DNA of 64,000 bases from Elmis aenea (taxonomy: Eukaryota; Arthropoda; Insecta; Coleoptera; Elmidae): assembly GCA_947652605.1 (NCBI GenBank), contig OX393581.1, forward strand, positions 52,475,924 to 52,539,923, written 5' to 3'. Below are positions 28,301-43,300 of the stretch, piece by piece; position 1 is the stretch's first letter; each line of letters opens with the position of its first letter. The notes under the pieces are model-generated. The model saw only the letters and a program-made list of their open reading frames with translations. It was not told the DNA's origin and searched no databases. The position numbers were made by a program, and so were the translations under genes.

Positions 28301-31300
28301 AAAGACATATGCAAAACAGTTTTTTTCATGTAAAGATGCGATGGATAAACTCTTTCTGTGATATACAAGTCAATAATTAAAATTGTTTATAAATATTCGC
28401 TCAAGGAACACATGTATTATCTACAGCACGGTCGTTTTATGAAATTATTAAAAATTAAAACCAGCTTATTGAAAGACATATGCAAAACAATTTTTTTCAT
28501 GTAAAGATGCGATGGATAAACTCTTTCTGTGATATACAAGTCAATAATTAAAATTGTTTATAAATAGTCGCTCAAGGAACACATGTATTATCTACAGTAC
28601 GGTCGTTTTATGAAATTATTAAAAATTAAAACCAGCTTATTGAAAGACATATGCAAAACAATTTTTTTCATGTAAAGATGCGATGGATAAACTCTTTCTG
28701 TGATATACAAGTCAATAATTAAAATTGTTTATAAATATTCGCTCAAGGAACACATGCATTATCTACAGCACGGTCGTTTTATGAAATTATTAAAAATTAA
28801 AACCAGCTTATTGAAAGACATATGCAAAACAATTTTTTTCATGTAAAGATGCGATGGATAAACTCTTTCTGTGATATACAAATCAATAATTAAAATTGTT
28901 TATAAATAGTCGCTCAAGGAACACATGTATTATCTACAGCAAGGTCGTTTTATGAAATTATTAAAAATTAAAACCAGCTTATTGAAAGACATATGCAAAA
29001 CAATTTTTTTCATGTAAAGATGCAATGGGTAAACTCTTTCTGTGATATACAAGTCAATAATTAAAATTGTTTATAAATAGTCGCTCAAGGAACACATGTA
29101 TTATCTACAGCACGGTCGTTTTATGAAATTATTAAAAATAAAACCAGCTTATTGAAAGACATATGCAAAACAATTTTTTTCATGTAAAGATGCAATGGGT
29201 AAACTCTTTCTGTGATATACAAGTCAATAATTAAAATTGTTTATAAATAGTCGCTCAAGGAACACATGTATTATCTACAGCAAGGTCGTTTTATGAAATT
29301 ATTAAAAATTAAAACCAGCTTATTGAAAGACATATGCAAAACAATTTTTTTCATGTAAAGATGCGATGGATAAACTCTTTCTGTGATATACAAGTCAATA
29401 ATTAAAATTGATTATAAATAGTCGCTCAAGGAACACATGTATTATCTACAGCAAGGTCGTTTTATGAAATCATTAAAAATTAAAACCAGCTTATTGAAAG
29501 ACATATGCAAAACAATTTTTTTCATGTAAAGATGCGATGGATAAACTCTTTCTGTGATATACAAGTCAATAATTAAAATTGATTATAAATAGTCGCTCAA
29601 GGAACACATGTATTATCTACAGCAAGGTCGTTTTATGAAATCATTAAAAATTAAAACCAGCTTATTGAAAGACATATGCAAAACAATTTTTTTCATGTAA
29701 AGATGCGATGGATAAACTCTTTCTGTGATATACAAGTCAATAATTAAAATTGATTATAAATAGTCGCTCAAGGAACACATGTATTATCTACAGCAAGGTC
29801 GTTTTATGAAATTATTAAAAATTAAAACCAGCTTATTGAAAGACATATGCAAAACAATTTTTTTCATGTAAAGATGCGATGGATAAACTCTTTCTGTGAT
29901 ATACAAGTCAATAATTAAAATTGTTTATAAATAGTCGCTCAAGGAACACATGTATTATCTACAGCACGGTCGTTTTATGAAATTATTAAAAATTAAAACC
30001 AGCTTATTGAAAGACATATGCAAAACAATTTTTTTCATGTAAAGATGCGATGGATAAACTCTTTCTGTGATATACAAGTTAATAATTAAAATTGTTTATA
30101 AATAGTCGCTCAAGGAACACATGTATTATCTACAGTACGGTCGTTTTATGAAATTATTAAAAATTAAAACCAGCTTATTGAAAGACATATGCAAAACAAT
30201 TTTTTTCATGTAAAGATACGATGGATAAACTCTTTCTGTGATATACAAGTCAATAATTAAAATTGTTTATAAATATTCGCTCAAGGAACACATGTATTAT
30301 CTACAGCACGGTCGTTTTATGAAATTATTAAAAATTAAAACCAGCTTATTGAAAGACATATGCAAAACAATTTTTTTCATGTAAAGATGCGATGGATAAA
30401 CTTTTTCTGTGATATACAAGTCAATAATTAAAATTGTTTATAAATAGTCGCTCAAGGAACACATGTATTATCTACACTACAGCACAGTCGTTTTATGAAA
30501 TTATTAAAAATTAAAACCAGCTTATTGAAAGACATATGCAAAACAATTTTTTTTATGTAAAGATGCGATGGATAAACTCTTTCTGTGATGTACAAGTCAA
30601 TAATTAAAATTGTTTATAAATAGTCGCTCAAGGAACACATGTATTATCTACAGCAAGGTCGTTTTATGAAATTATTAAAAATTAAAACCAGCTTATTGAA
30701 AGACATATGCAAAACAATTTTTTTCATGTAAAGATGCGATGGATAAACTCTTTCTGTGATATACAAGTCAATAATTAAAATTGTTTATAAATAGTCGCTC
30801 AAGGAACACATGTATTATCTACAGCACGGTCGTTTTATGAAATTATTAAAAATTAAAACCAGCTTATTGAAAGACATATGCAAAACAATTTTTTTCATGT
30901 TAAGATGCGATGGATAAACTCTTTCTATGATATACAAGTCAATAATTAAAATTGTTTATAAATAGTCGCTCAAGGAACACATGTATTATCTACAGCAAGG
31001 TCGTTTTATGAAATTATTAAAAATTAAAACCAGCTTATTGAAAGACATATGCAAAACAATTTTTTTCATGTAAAGATGCGATGGATAAACTCTTTCTGTG
31101 ATATACAAGTCAATAATTAAAATTGTTTATAAATATTCGCTCAAGGAACACATGTATTATCTACAGCAAGGTCGTTTTATGAAATTATTAAAAATTAAAA
31201 CCAGCTTATTGAAAGACATATGCAAAACAATTTTTTTTATGTAAAGATGCGATGGATAAACTCTTTCTGTGATATACAAGTCAATAATTAAAATTGTTTA

Positions 31301-34300
31301 TAAATAGTCGCTCAAGGAACACATGTATTATCTACAGCACGGTCGTTTTATGAAATTATTAAAAATTAAAACCAGCTCATTGACAGACATATGCAAAACA
31401 ATTTTTTTCATGTAAAGATGCGATGGATAAACTCTTTCTGTGATATACAAGTCAATAATTAAAATTGTTTATAAATAGTCGCTCAAGGAACACATGTATT
31501 ATCTACAGCACGGTCGTTTTATGAAATTATTAAAAATTAAAACCAGCTTATTGAAAGACATATGCAAAACAATTTTTTTCATGTAAAGATGCGATGGATA
31601 AACTCTTTCTGTGATATACAAGTCAATAATTAAAATTGTTTATAAATAGTCGCTCAAGGAACACATGTATTATCTACAGTACGGTCGTTTTATGAAATTA
31701 TTAAAAATTAAAACCAGCTTATTGAAAGACATATGCAAAACAATTTTTTTCATGTAAAGATGCGATGGATAAACTCTTTCTCTGATATACAAGTCAATAA
31801 TTAAAATTGTTTATAAATAGTCGCTCAAGGAACACATGTATTATCTACAGCACGGTCGTTTTATGAAATTATTAAAAATTAAAACCAGCTTATTGAAAGA
31901 CATATGCAAAACAATTTTTTTCATGTAAAGATGCGATGGATAAACTCTTTCTGTGATATACAAGTCAATAATTAAAATTGTTTATAAATATTCGCTCAAG
32001 GAACACATGTATTATCTACAGCACGGTCGTTTTATGAAATTATTAAAAATAAAACCAGCTTATTGAAAGACATATGCAAAACAATTTTTTTCATGTAAAG
32101 ATGCGATGGATAATCTTTTTCTGTGATATACAAGTCAATAATTAAAATTGTTTATAAATAGTCGCTCAAGGAACACATGTATTATCTACAGCAAGGTCGT
32201 TTTATGAAATTATTAAAAATTAAAACCAGCTTATTGAAAGACATATGCAAAACAATTTTTTTCATGTAAAGATGCGATGGATAAACTCTTTCTGTGATAT
32301 ACAAGTCAATAATTAAAATTGTTTATAAATAGTCGCTCAAGGAACACATGTATTATCTACAGCAAGGTCGTTTTATGAAATTATTAAAAATTAAAACCAG
32401 CTTATTGAAAGACATATGCAAAACAATTTTTTTCATGTAAAGATGCGATGGATAAACTCTTTCTGTGATATACAAGTCAATAATTAAAATTGTTTATAAA
32501 TAGTCGCTCAAGGAACACATGTATTATCTACAGCAAGGTCGTTTTATGAAATTATTAAAAATTAAAACCAGCTTATTGAAAGACATATGCAAAACAATTT
32601 TTTTCATGTAAAGATGCGATGGATAAACTCTTTCTGTGATATACAAGTCAATAATTAAAATTGTTTATAAATAGTCGCTCAAGGAACACATGTATTATCT
32701 ACAGCAAGGTCGTTTTATGAAATTATTAAAAATTAAAACCAGCTTATTGAAAGACATATGCAAAACAATTTTTTTCATGTAAAGATGCGATGGATAAACT
32801 CTTTCTGTGATATACAAGTCAATAATTAAAATTGTTTATAAATAGTCGCTCAAGGAACACATGTATTATCTACAGCAAGGTCGTTTTATGAAATTATTAA
32901 AAATTAAAACCAGCTTATTGAAAGACATATGCAAAACAATTTTTTTCATGTAAAGATGCGATGGATAAACTCTTTCTGTGATATACAAGTCAATAATTAA
33001 AATTGTTTATAAATAGTCGCTCAAGCAACACATGTATTATCTACAGCAAGGTCGTTTTATGAAATTATTAAAAATTAAAACCAGCTTATTGAAAGACATA
33101 TGCAAAACAATTTTTTTCATGTAAAGATGCGATGGATAAACTCTTTCTGTGATATACAAGTCAATAATTAAAATTGTTTATAAATAGTCGCTCAAGGAAC
33201 ACATGTATTATCTACAGCAAGGTCATTTTATGAAATTATTAAAAATTAAAACCAGCTTATTGAAAGACATATGCAAAACAATTTTTTTCATGTAAAGATG
33301 CGATGGATAAACTCTTTCTGTGATATACAAGTCAATAATTAAAATTGTTTATAAATAGTCGCTCAAGGAACACATGTATTATCTACACTACAGCACAGTC
33401 GTTTTATGAAATTATTAAAAATTAAAACCAGCTTATTGAAAGACATATGCAAAACAATTTTTTTTATGTAAAGATGCGATGGATAAACTCTTTCTGTGAT
33501 GTACAAGTCAATAATTAAAATTGTTTATAAATAGTCGCTCAAGGAACACATGTATTATCTACAGCAAGGTCGTTTTATGAAATTATTAAAAATTAAAACC
33601 AGCTTATTGAAAGACATATGCAAAACAATTTTTTTCATGTAAAGATGCGATGGATAAACTCTTTCTGTGATATACAAGTCAATAATTAAAATTGTTTATA
33701 AATAGTCGCTCAAGGAACACATGTATTATCTACAGCACGGTCGTTTTATGAAATTATTAAAAATTAAAACCAGCTTATTGAAAGACATATGCAAAACAAT
33801 TTTTTTCATGTTAAGATGCGATGGATAAACTCTTTCTATGATATACAAGTCAATAATTAAAATTGTTTATAAATAGTCGCTCAAGGAACACATGTATTAT
33901 CTACAGCAAGGTCGTTTTATGAAATTATTAAAAATTAAAACCAGCTTATTGAAAGACATATGCAAAACAATTTTTTTCATGTAAAGATGCGATGGATAAA
34001 CTCTTTCTGTGATATACAAGTCAATAATTAAAATTGTTTATAAATATTCGCTCAAGGAACACATGTATTATCTACAGCAAGGTCGTTTTATGAAATTATT
34101 AAAAATTAAAACCAGCTTATTGAAAGACATATGCAAAACAATTTTTTTTATGTAAAGATGCGATGGATAAACTCTTTCTGTGATATACAAGTCAATAATT
34201 AAAATTGTTTATAAATAGTCGCTCAAGGAACACATGTATTATCTACAGCACGGTCGTTTTATGAAATTATTAAAAATTAAAACCAGCTCATTGACAGACA

Positions 34301-37300
34301 TATGCAAAACAATTTTTTTCATGTAAAGATGCGATGGATAAACTCTTTCTGTGATATACAAGTCAATAATTAAAATTGTTTATAAATAGTCGCTCAAGGA
34401 ACACATGTATTATCTACAGCACGGTCGTTTTATGAAATTATTAAAAATTAAAACCAGCTTATTGAAAGACATATGCAAAACAATTTTTTTCATGTAAAGA
34501 TGCGATGGATAAACTCTTTCTGTGATATACAAGTCAATAATTAAAATTGTTTATAAATAGTCGCTCAAGGAACACATGTATTATCTACAGTACGGTCGTT
34601 TTATGAAATTATTAAAAATTAAAACCAGCTTATTGAAAGACATATGCAAAACAATTTTTTTCATGTAAAGATGCGATGGATAAACTCTTTCTCTGATATA
34701 CAAGTCAATAATTAAAATTGTTTATAAATAGTCGCTCAAGGAACACATGTATTATCTACAGCACGGTCGTTTTATGAAATTATTAAAAATTAAAACCAGC
34801 TTATTGAAAGACATATGCAAAACAATTTTTTTCATGTAAAGATGCGATGGATAAACTCTTTCTGTGATATACAAGTCAATAATTAAAATTGTTTATAAAT
34901 ATTCGCTCAAGGAACACATGTATTATCTACAGCACGGTCGTTTTATGAAATTATTAAAAATAAAACCAGCTTATTGAAAGACATATGCAAAACAATTTTT
35001 TTCATGTAAAGATGCGATGGATAATCTTTTTCTGTGATATACAAGTCAATAATTAAAATTGTTTATAAATAGTCGCTCAAGGAACACATGTATTATCTAC
35101 AGCAAGGTCGTTTTATGAAATTATTAAAAATTAAAACCAGCTTATTGAAAGACATATGCAAAACAATTTTTTTCATGTAAAGATGCGATGGATAAACTCT
35201 TTCTGTGATATACAAGTCAATAATTAAAATTGTTTATAAATAGTCGCTCAAGGAACACATGTATTATCTACAGCATGGTCGTTTTATGAAATTATTAAAA
35301 ATTAAAACCAGCTTATTGAAAGACATATGCAAAACAATTTTTTTCATGTAAAGATGCGATGGATAAACTCTTTCTGTGATATACAAGTCAATAATTAAAA
35401 TTGTTTATAAATAGTCGCTCAAGGAACACATGTATTATCTACAGCAAGGTCGTTTTATGAAATTATTAAAAATTAAAACCAGCTTATTGAAAGACATATG
35501 CAAAACAATTTTTTTCATGTAAAGATGCGATGGATAAACTCTTTCTGTGATATACAAGTCAATAATTAAAATTGTTTATAAATAGTCGCTCAAGGAACAC
35601 ATGTATTATCTACAGCAAGGTCGTTTTATGAAATTATTAAAAATTAAAACCAGCTTATTGAAAGACATATGCAAAACAATTTTTTTCATGTAAAGATGCG
35701 ATGGATAAACTCTTTCTGTGATATACAAGTCAATAATTAAAATTGTTTATAAATAGTCGCTCAAGGAACACATGTATTATCTACAGCAAGGTCGTTTTAT
35801 GAAATTATTAAAAATTAAAACCAGCTTATTGAAAGACATATGCAAAACAATTTTTTTCATGTAAAGATGCGATGGATAAACTCTTTCTGTGATATACAAG
35901 TCAATAATTAAAATTGTTTATAAATAGTCGCTCAAGCAACACATGTATTATCTACAGCAAGGTCGTTTTATGAAATTATTAAAAATTAAAACCAGCTTAT
36001 TGAAAGACATATGCAAAACAATTTTTTTCATGTAAAGATGCGATGGATAAACTCTTTCTGTGATATACAAGTCAATAATTAAAATTGTTTATAAATAGTC
36101 GCTCAAGGAACACATGTATTATCTACAGCAAGGTCATTTTATGAAATTATTAAAAATTAAAACCAGCTTATTGAAAGACATATGCAAAACAATTTTTTTC
36201 ATGTAAAGATGCGATGGATAAACTCTTTCTGTGATATACAAGTCAATAATTAAAATTGTTTATAAATAGTCGCTCAAGGAACACATGTATTATCTACAGC
36301 AAGGTCGTTTTATGAAATTATTAAAAATTAAAACCAGCTCATTGAAAGACATATGCAAAACAATTTTTTTCATGTAAAGATGCGATGGATAAACTCTTTC
36401 TGTGATATACAAGTCAATAATTAAAATTGTTTATAAATAGTCGCTCAAGGAACACATGTATTATCTACAGCAAGGTCGTTTTATGAAATTATTAAAAATT
36501 AAAACCAGCTCATTGAAAGACATATGCAAAACAATTTTTTTCATGTAAAGATGCGATGGATAAGTTCTTTCTGTGATATACAAGTCAATAATTAAAATTG
36601 TTTATAAATAGTCGCTCAAGGAACACATGTATTATCTACAGCACGGTCGTTTTATGAAATTATTAAAAATTAAAACCAGCTTATTGAAAGACATATGCAA
36701 AACAATTTTTTTCATGTAAAGATGCGATGGATAAACTCTTTCTGTGATATACAAGTCAATAATTAAAATTGTTTATAAATAGTCGCTCAAGGAACACATG
36801 TATTATCTACAGCACGGTCGTTTTATGAAATTATTAAAAATTTAAACCAGCTTATTGAAAGACATATGCAAAACAATTTTTTTCATGTAAAGATGCGATG
36901 GATAAACTCTTTCTGTGATATACAAATCAATAATTAAAATTGTTTATAAATAGTCGCTCAAGGAACACATGTATTATCTACAGCAAGGTCGTTTTATGAA
37001 ATTATTAAAAATTAAAACCAGCTTATTGAAAGACATATGCAAAACAATTTTTTTCATGTAAAGATGCAATGGGTAAACTCTTTCTGTGATATACAAGTCA
37101 ATAATTAAAATTGTTTATAAATATTTGCTCAAGGAACACATGTATTATCTACAGCACGGTCGTTTTATGAAATTATTAAAAATTAAAACCAGCTTATTGA
37201 AAGACATATGCAAAACAATTTTTTTCATGTAAAGATGCGATGGATAAACTCTTTCTGTGATATACAAATCAATAATTAAAATTGTTTATAAATAGTCGCT

Positions 37301-40300
37301 CAAGGAACACATGTATTATCTACAGCAAGGTCGTTTTATGAAATTATTAAAAATTAAAACCAGCTTATTGAAAGACATATGCAAAACAATTTTTTTCATG
37401 TAAAGATGCAATGGGTAAACTCTTTCTGTGATATACAAGTCAATAATTAAAATTGTTTATAAATAGTCGCTCAAGGAACACATGTATTATCTACAGCACG
37501 GTCGTTTTATGAAATTATTAAAAATAAAACCAGCTTATTGAAAGACATATGCAAAACAATTTTTTTCATGTAAAGATGCGATGGATAAACTCTTTCTGTG
37601 ATATACAAGTCAATAATTAAAATTGTTTATAAATATTCGCTCAAGGAACACATGTATTATCTACAGCACGGTCGTTTTATGAAATTATTAAAAATTAAAA
37701 CCAGCTTATTGAAAGACATATGCAAAACAATTTTTTTCATGTAAAGATGAGATGGATAAACTCTTTCTGTGATATACAAGTTAATAATTAAAATTGTTTA
37801 TAAATAGTCGCTCAAGGAACACATGTATTATCTACAGTACGGTCGTTTTATGAAATTATTAAAAATTAAAACCAGCTTATTGAAAGACATATGCAAAACA
37901 ATTTTTTTCATGTAAAGATGCGATGGATAAACTTTTTCTGTGATATACAAGTCAATAATTAAAATTGTTTATAAATAGTCGCTCAAGGAACACATGTATT
38001 ATCTACAGCAAGGTCGTTTTATGAAATTATTAAAAATTAAAACCAGCTTATTGAAAGACATATGCAAAACAATTTTTTTCATGTAAAGATGCAATGGGTA
38101 AACTCTTTCTGTGATATACAAGTCAATAATTAAAATTGTTTATAAATAGTCGCTCAAGGAACACATGTATTATCTACAGCAAGGTCGTTTTATGAAATTA
38201 TTAAAAATTAAAACCAGCTTATTGAAAGACATATGCAAAACAATTTTTTTCATGTAAAGATGCGATGGATAAACTTTTTCTGTGATATACAAGTCAATAA
38301 TTAAAATTGTTTATAAATAGTCGCTCAAGGAACACATGTATTATCTACAGCATGGTCGTTTTATGAAATTATTAAAAATTAAAACCAGCTTATTGAAAGA
38401 CATATGCAAAACAATTTTTTTCATGTAAAGATGCGATGGATAAACTCTTTCTGTGATATACAAGTCAATAATTAAAATTGTTTATAAATATTCGCTCAAG
38501 GAACACATGTATTATCTACAGCACGGTCGTTTTATGAAATTATTAAAAATTAAAACCAGCTTATTGAAAGACATATGCAAAACAATTTTTTTCATGTAAA
38601 GATGCGATGGATAAACTCTTTCTGTGATATACAAATCAATAATTAAAATTGTTTATAAATAGTCGCTCAAGGAACACATGTATTATCTACAGCAAGGTCG
38701 TTTTATGAAATTATTAAAAATTAAAATCAGCTTATTGAAAGACATATGCAAAACAATTTTTTTCATGTAAAGATGCGATGGATAAACTCTTTCTGTGATA
38801 TACAAGTCAATAATTAAAATTGTTTATAAATAGTCGCTCAAGGAACACATGTATTATCTACAGCACGGTCGTTTTATGAAATTATTAAAAATAAAACCAG
38901 CTTATTGAAAGACATATGCAAAACAGTTTTTTTCATGTAAAGATGCGATGGATAAACTCTTTCTGTGATATACAAGTCAATAATTAAAATTGTTTATAAA
39001 TATTCGCTCAAGGAACACATGTATTATCTACAGCACGGTCGTTTTATGAAATTATTAAAAATTAAAACCAGCTTATTGAAAGACATATGCAAAACAATTT
39101 TTTTCATGTAAAGATGCGATGGATAAACTCTTTCTGTGATATACAAGTCAATAATTAAAATTGTTTATAAATAGTCGCTCAAGGAACACATGTATTATCT
39201 ACAGTACGGTCGTTTTATGAAATTATTAAAAATTAAAACCAGCTTATTGAAAGACATATGCAAAACAATTTTTTTCATGTAAAGATGCGATGGATAAACT
39301 CTTTCTGTGATATACAAGTCAATAATTAAAATTGTTTATAAATATTCGCTCAAGGAACACATGCATTATCTACAGCACGGTCGTTTTATGAAATTATTAA
39401 AAATTAAAACCAGCTTATTGAAAGACATATGCAAAACAATTTTTTTCATGTAAAGATGCGATGGATAAACTCTTTCTGTGATATACAAATCAATAATTAA
39501 AATTGTTTATAAATAGTCGCTCAAGGAACACATGTATTATCTACAGCAAGGTCGTTTTATGAAATTATTAAAAATTAAAACCAGCTTATTGAAAGACATA
39601 TGCAAAACAATTTTTTTCATGTAAAGATGCAATGGGTAAACTCTTTCTGTGATATACAAGTCAATAATTAAAATTGTTTATAAATAGTGGCTCAAGGAAC
39701 ACATGTATTATCTACAGCACGGTCGTTTTATGAAATTATTAAAAATAAAACCAGCTTATTGAAAGACATATGCAAAACAATTTTTTTCATGTAAAGATGC
39801 GATGGATAAACTCTTTCTGTGATATACAAGTCAATAATTAAAATTGTTTATAAATATTCGCTCAAGGAACACATGTATTATCTACAGCACAGTCGTTTTA
39901 TGAAATTATTAAAAATTAAAACCAGCTTATTGAAAGACATATGCAAAACAATTTTTTTCATGTAAAGATGCGATGGATAAACTTTTTCTGTGATATACAA
40001 GTCAATAATTAAAATTGTTTATAAATAGTCGCTCAAGGAACACATGTATTATCTACAGCAAGGTCGTTTTATGAAATTATTAAAAATTAAAACCAGCTTA
40101 TTGAAAGACATATGCAAAACAATTTTTTTCATGTAAAGATGCGATGGATAAACTCTTTCTGTGATATACAAGTCAATAATTAAAATTGATTATAAATAGT
40201 CGCTCAAGGAACACATGTATTATCTACAGCAAGGTCGTTTTATGAAATTATTAAAAATTAAAACCAGCTTATTGAAAGACATATGCAAAACAATTTTTTT

Positions 40301-43300
40301 CATGTAAAGATGCGATGGATAAACTCTTTCTGTGATATACAAGTCAATAATTAAAATTGTTTATAAATAGTCGCTCAAGGAACACATGTATTATCTACAG
40401 CACGGTCGTTTTATGAAATTATTAAAAATTAAAACCAGCTTATTGAAAGACATATGCAAAACAATTTTTTTCATGTAAAGATGCGATGGATAAACTCTTT
40501 CTGTGATATACAAGTTAATAATTAAAATTGTTTATAAATAGTCGCTCAAGGAACACATGTATTATCTACAGTACGGTCGTTTTATGAAATTATTAAAAAT
40601 TAAAACCAGCTTATTGAAAGACATATGCAAAACAATTTTTTTCATGTAAAGATACGATGGATAAACTCTTTCTGTGATATACAAGTCAATAATTAAAATT
40701 GTTTATAAATATTCGCTCAAGGAACACATGTATTATCTACAGCACGGTCGTTTTATGAAATTATTAAAAATTAAAACCAGCTTATTGAAAGACATATGCA
40801 AAACAATTTTTTTCATGTAAAGATGCGATGGATAAACTTTTTCTGTGATATACAAGTCAATAATTAAAATTGTTTATAAATAGTCGCTCAAGGAACACAT
40901 GTATTATCTACAGCAAGGTCGTTTTATGAAATTATTAAAAATTAAAACCAGCTTATTGAAAGACATATGCAAAACAATTTTTTTCATGTAAAGATGCAAT
41001 GGGTAAACTCTTTCTGTGATATACAAGTCAATAATTAAAATTGTTTATAAATAGTCGCTCAAGGAACACATGTATTATCTACAGCAAGGTCGTTTTATGA
41101 AATTATTAAAAATTAAAACCAGCTTATTGAAAGACATATGCAAAACAATTTTTTTCATGTAAAGATGCGATGGATAAACTTTTTCTGTGATATACAAGTC
41201 AATAATTTAAATTGTTTATAAATAGTCGCTCAAGGAACACATGTATTATCTACAGCAGCGGTCGCCAAACTTTTTGACCTCACGGACCAGTTAATTCATA
41301 ATTTAAATCCCGCGGACCACTAATAGGATTTTTTAAGTGTTAAATGCATCTTAAAACATAACTTAACATGATGAGTAAGTATATTCCACATTTTTCTGCG
41401 GACCAGCGAAATTTTCTCGCGGACCACTAGTGGTCCGCGGACCACCACTTTGGCAACCGCTGATCTACAGCATGGTCGTTTTATGAAATTATTAAAAATT
41501 AAAACCAGCTTATTGAAAGACATATGCAAAACAATTTTTTTCATGTAAAGATGCGATGGATAAACTCTTTCTGTGATATACAAGTCAATAATTAAAATTG
41601 TTTATAAATAGTCGCTCAAGGAACACATGTATTATCTACAGCACGGTCGTTTTATGAAATTATTAAAAATTAAAACCAGCTTATTGAAAGACATATGCAA
41701 AACAATTTTTTTCATGTAAAGATGCGATGGATAAACTCTTTCTGTGATATACAAATCAATAATTAAAATTGTTTATAAATAGTCGCTCAAGGAACACATG
41801 TATTATCTACAGCAAGGTCGTTTTATGAAATTATTAAAAATTAAAACCAGCTTATTGAAAGACATATGCAAAACAATTTTTTTCATGTAAAGATGCGATG
41901 GATAAACTCTTTCTGTGATATACAAATCAATAATTAAAATTGTTTATAAATAGTCGCTCAAGGAACACATGTATTATCTACAGCAAGGTCGTTTTATGAA
42001 ATTATTAAAAATTAAAATCAGCTTATTGAAAGACATATGCAAAACAATTTTTTTCATGTAAAGATGCGATGGATAAACTCTTTCTGTGATATACAAGTCA
42101 ATAATTAAAATTGTTTATAAATAGTCGCTCAAGGAACACATGTATTATCTACAGCACGGTCGTTTTATGAAATTATTAAAAATAAAACCAGCTTATTGAA
42201 AGACATATGCAAAACAGTTTTTTTCATGTAAAGATGCGATGGATAAACTCTTTCTGTGATATACAAGTCAATAATTAAAATTGTTTATAAATATTCGCTC
42301 AAGGAACACATGTATTATCTACAGCACGGTCGTTTTATGAAATTATTAAAAATTAAAACCAGCTTATTGAAAGACATATGCAAAACAATTTTTTTCATGT
42401 AAAGATGCGATGGATAAACTCTTTCTGTGATATACAAGTCAATAATTAAAATTGTTTATAAATAGTCGCTCAAGGAACACATGTATTATCTACAGTACGG
42501 TCGTTTTATGAAATTATTAAAAATTAAAACCAGCTTATTGAAAGACATATGCAAAACAATTTTTTTCATGTAAAGATGCGATGGATAAACTCTTTCTGTG
42601 ATATACAAGTCAATAATTAAAATTGTTTATAAATATTCGCTCAAGGAACACATGCATTATCTACAGCACGGTCGTTTTATGAAATTATTAAAAATTAAAA
42701 CCAGCTTATTGAAAGACATATGCAAAACAATTTTTTTCATGTAAAGATGCGATGGATAAACTCTTTCTGTGATATACAAATCAATAATTAAAATTGTTTA
42801 TAAATAGTCGCTCAAGGAACACATGTATTATCTACAGCAAGGTCGTTTTATGAAATTATTAAAAATTAAAACCAGCTTATTGAAAGACATATGCAAAACA
42901 ATTTTTTTCATGTAAAGATGCAATGGGTAAACTCTTTCTGTGATATACAAGTCAATAATTAAAATTGTTTATAAATAGTGGCTCAAGGAACACATGTATT
43001 ATCTACAGCACGGTCGTTTTATGAAATTATTAAAAATAAAACCAGCTTATTGAAAGACATATGCAAAACAATTTTTTTCATGTAAAGATGCGATGGATAA
43101 ACTCTTTCTGTGATATACAAGTCAATAATTAAAATTGTTTATAAATATTCGCTCAAGGAACACATGTATTATCTACAGCACAGTCGTTTTATGAAATTAT
43201 TAAAAATTAAAACCAGCTTATTGAAAGACATATGCAAAACAATTTTTTTCATGTAAAGATGCGATGGATAAACTTTTTCTGTGATATACAAGTCAATAAT

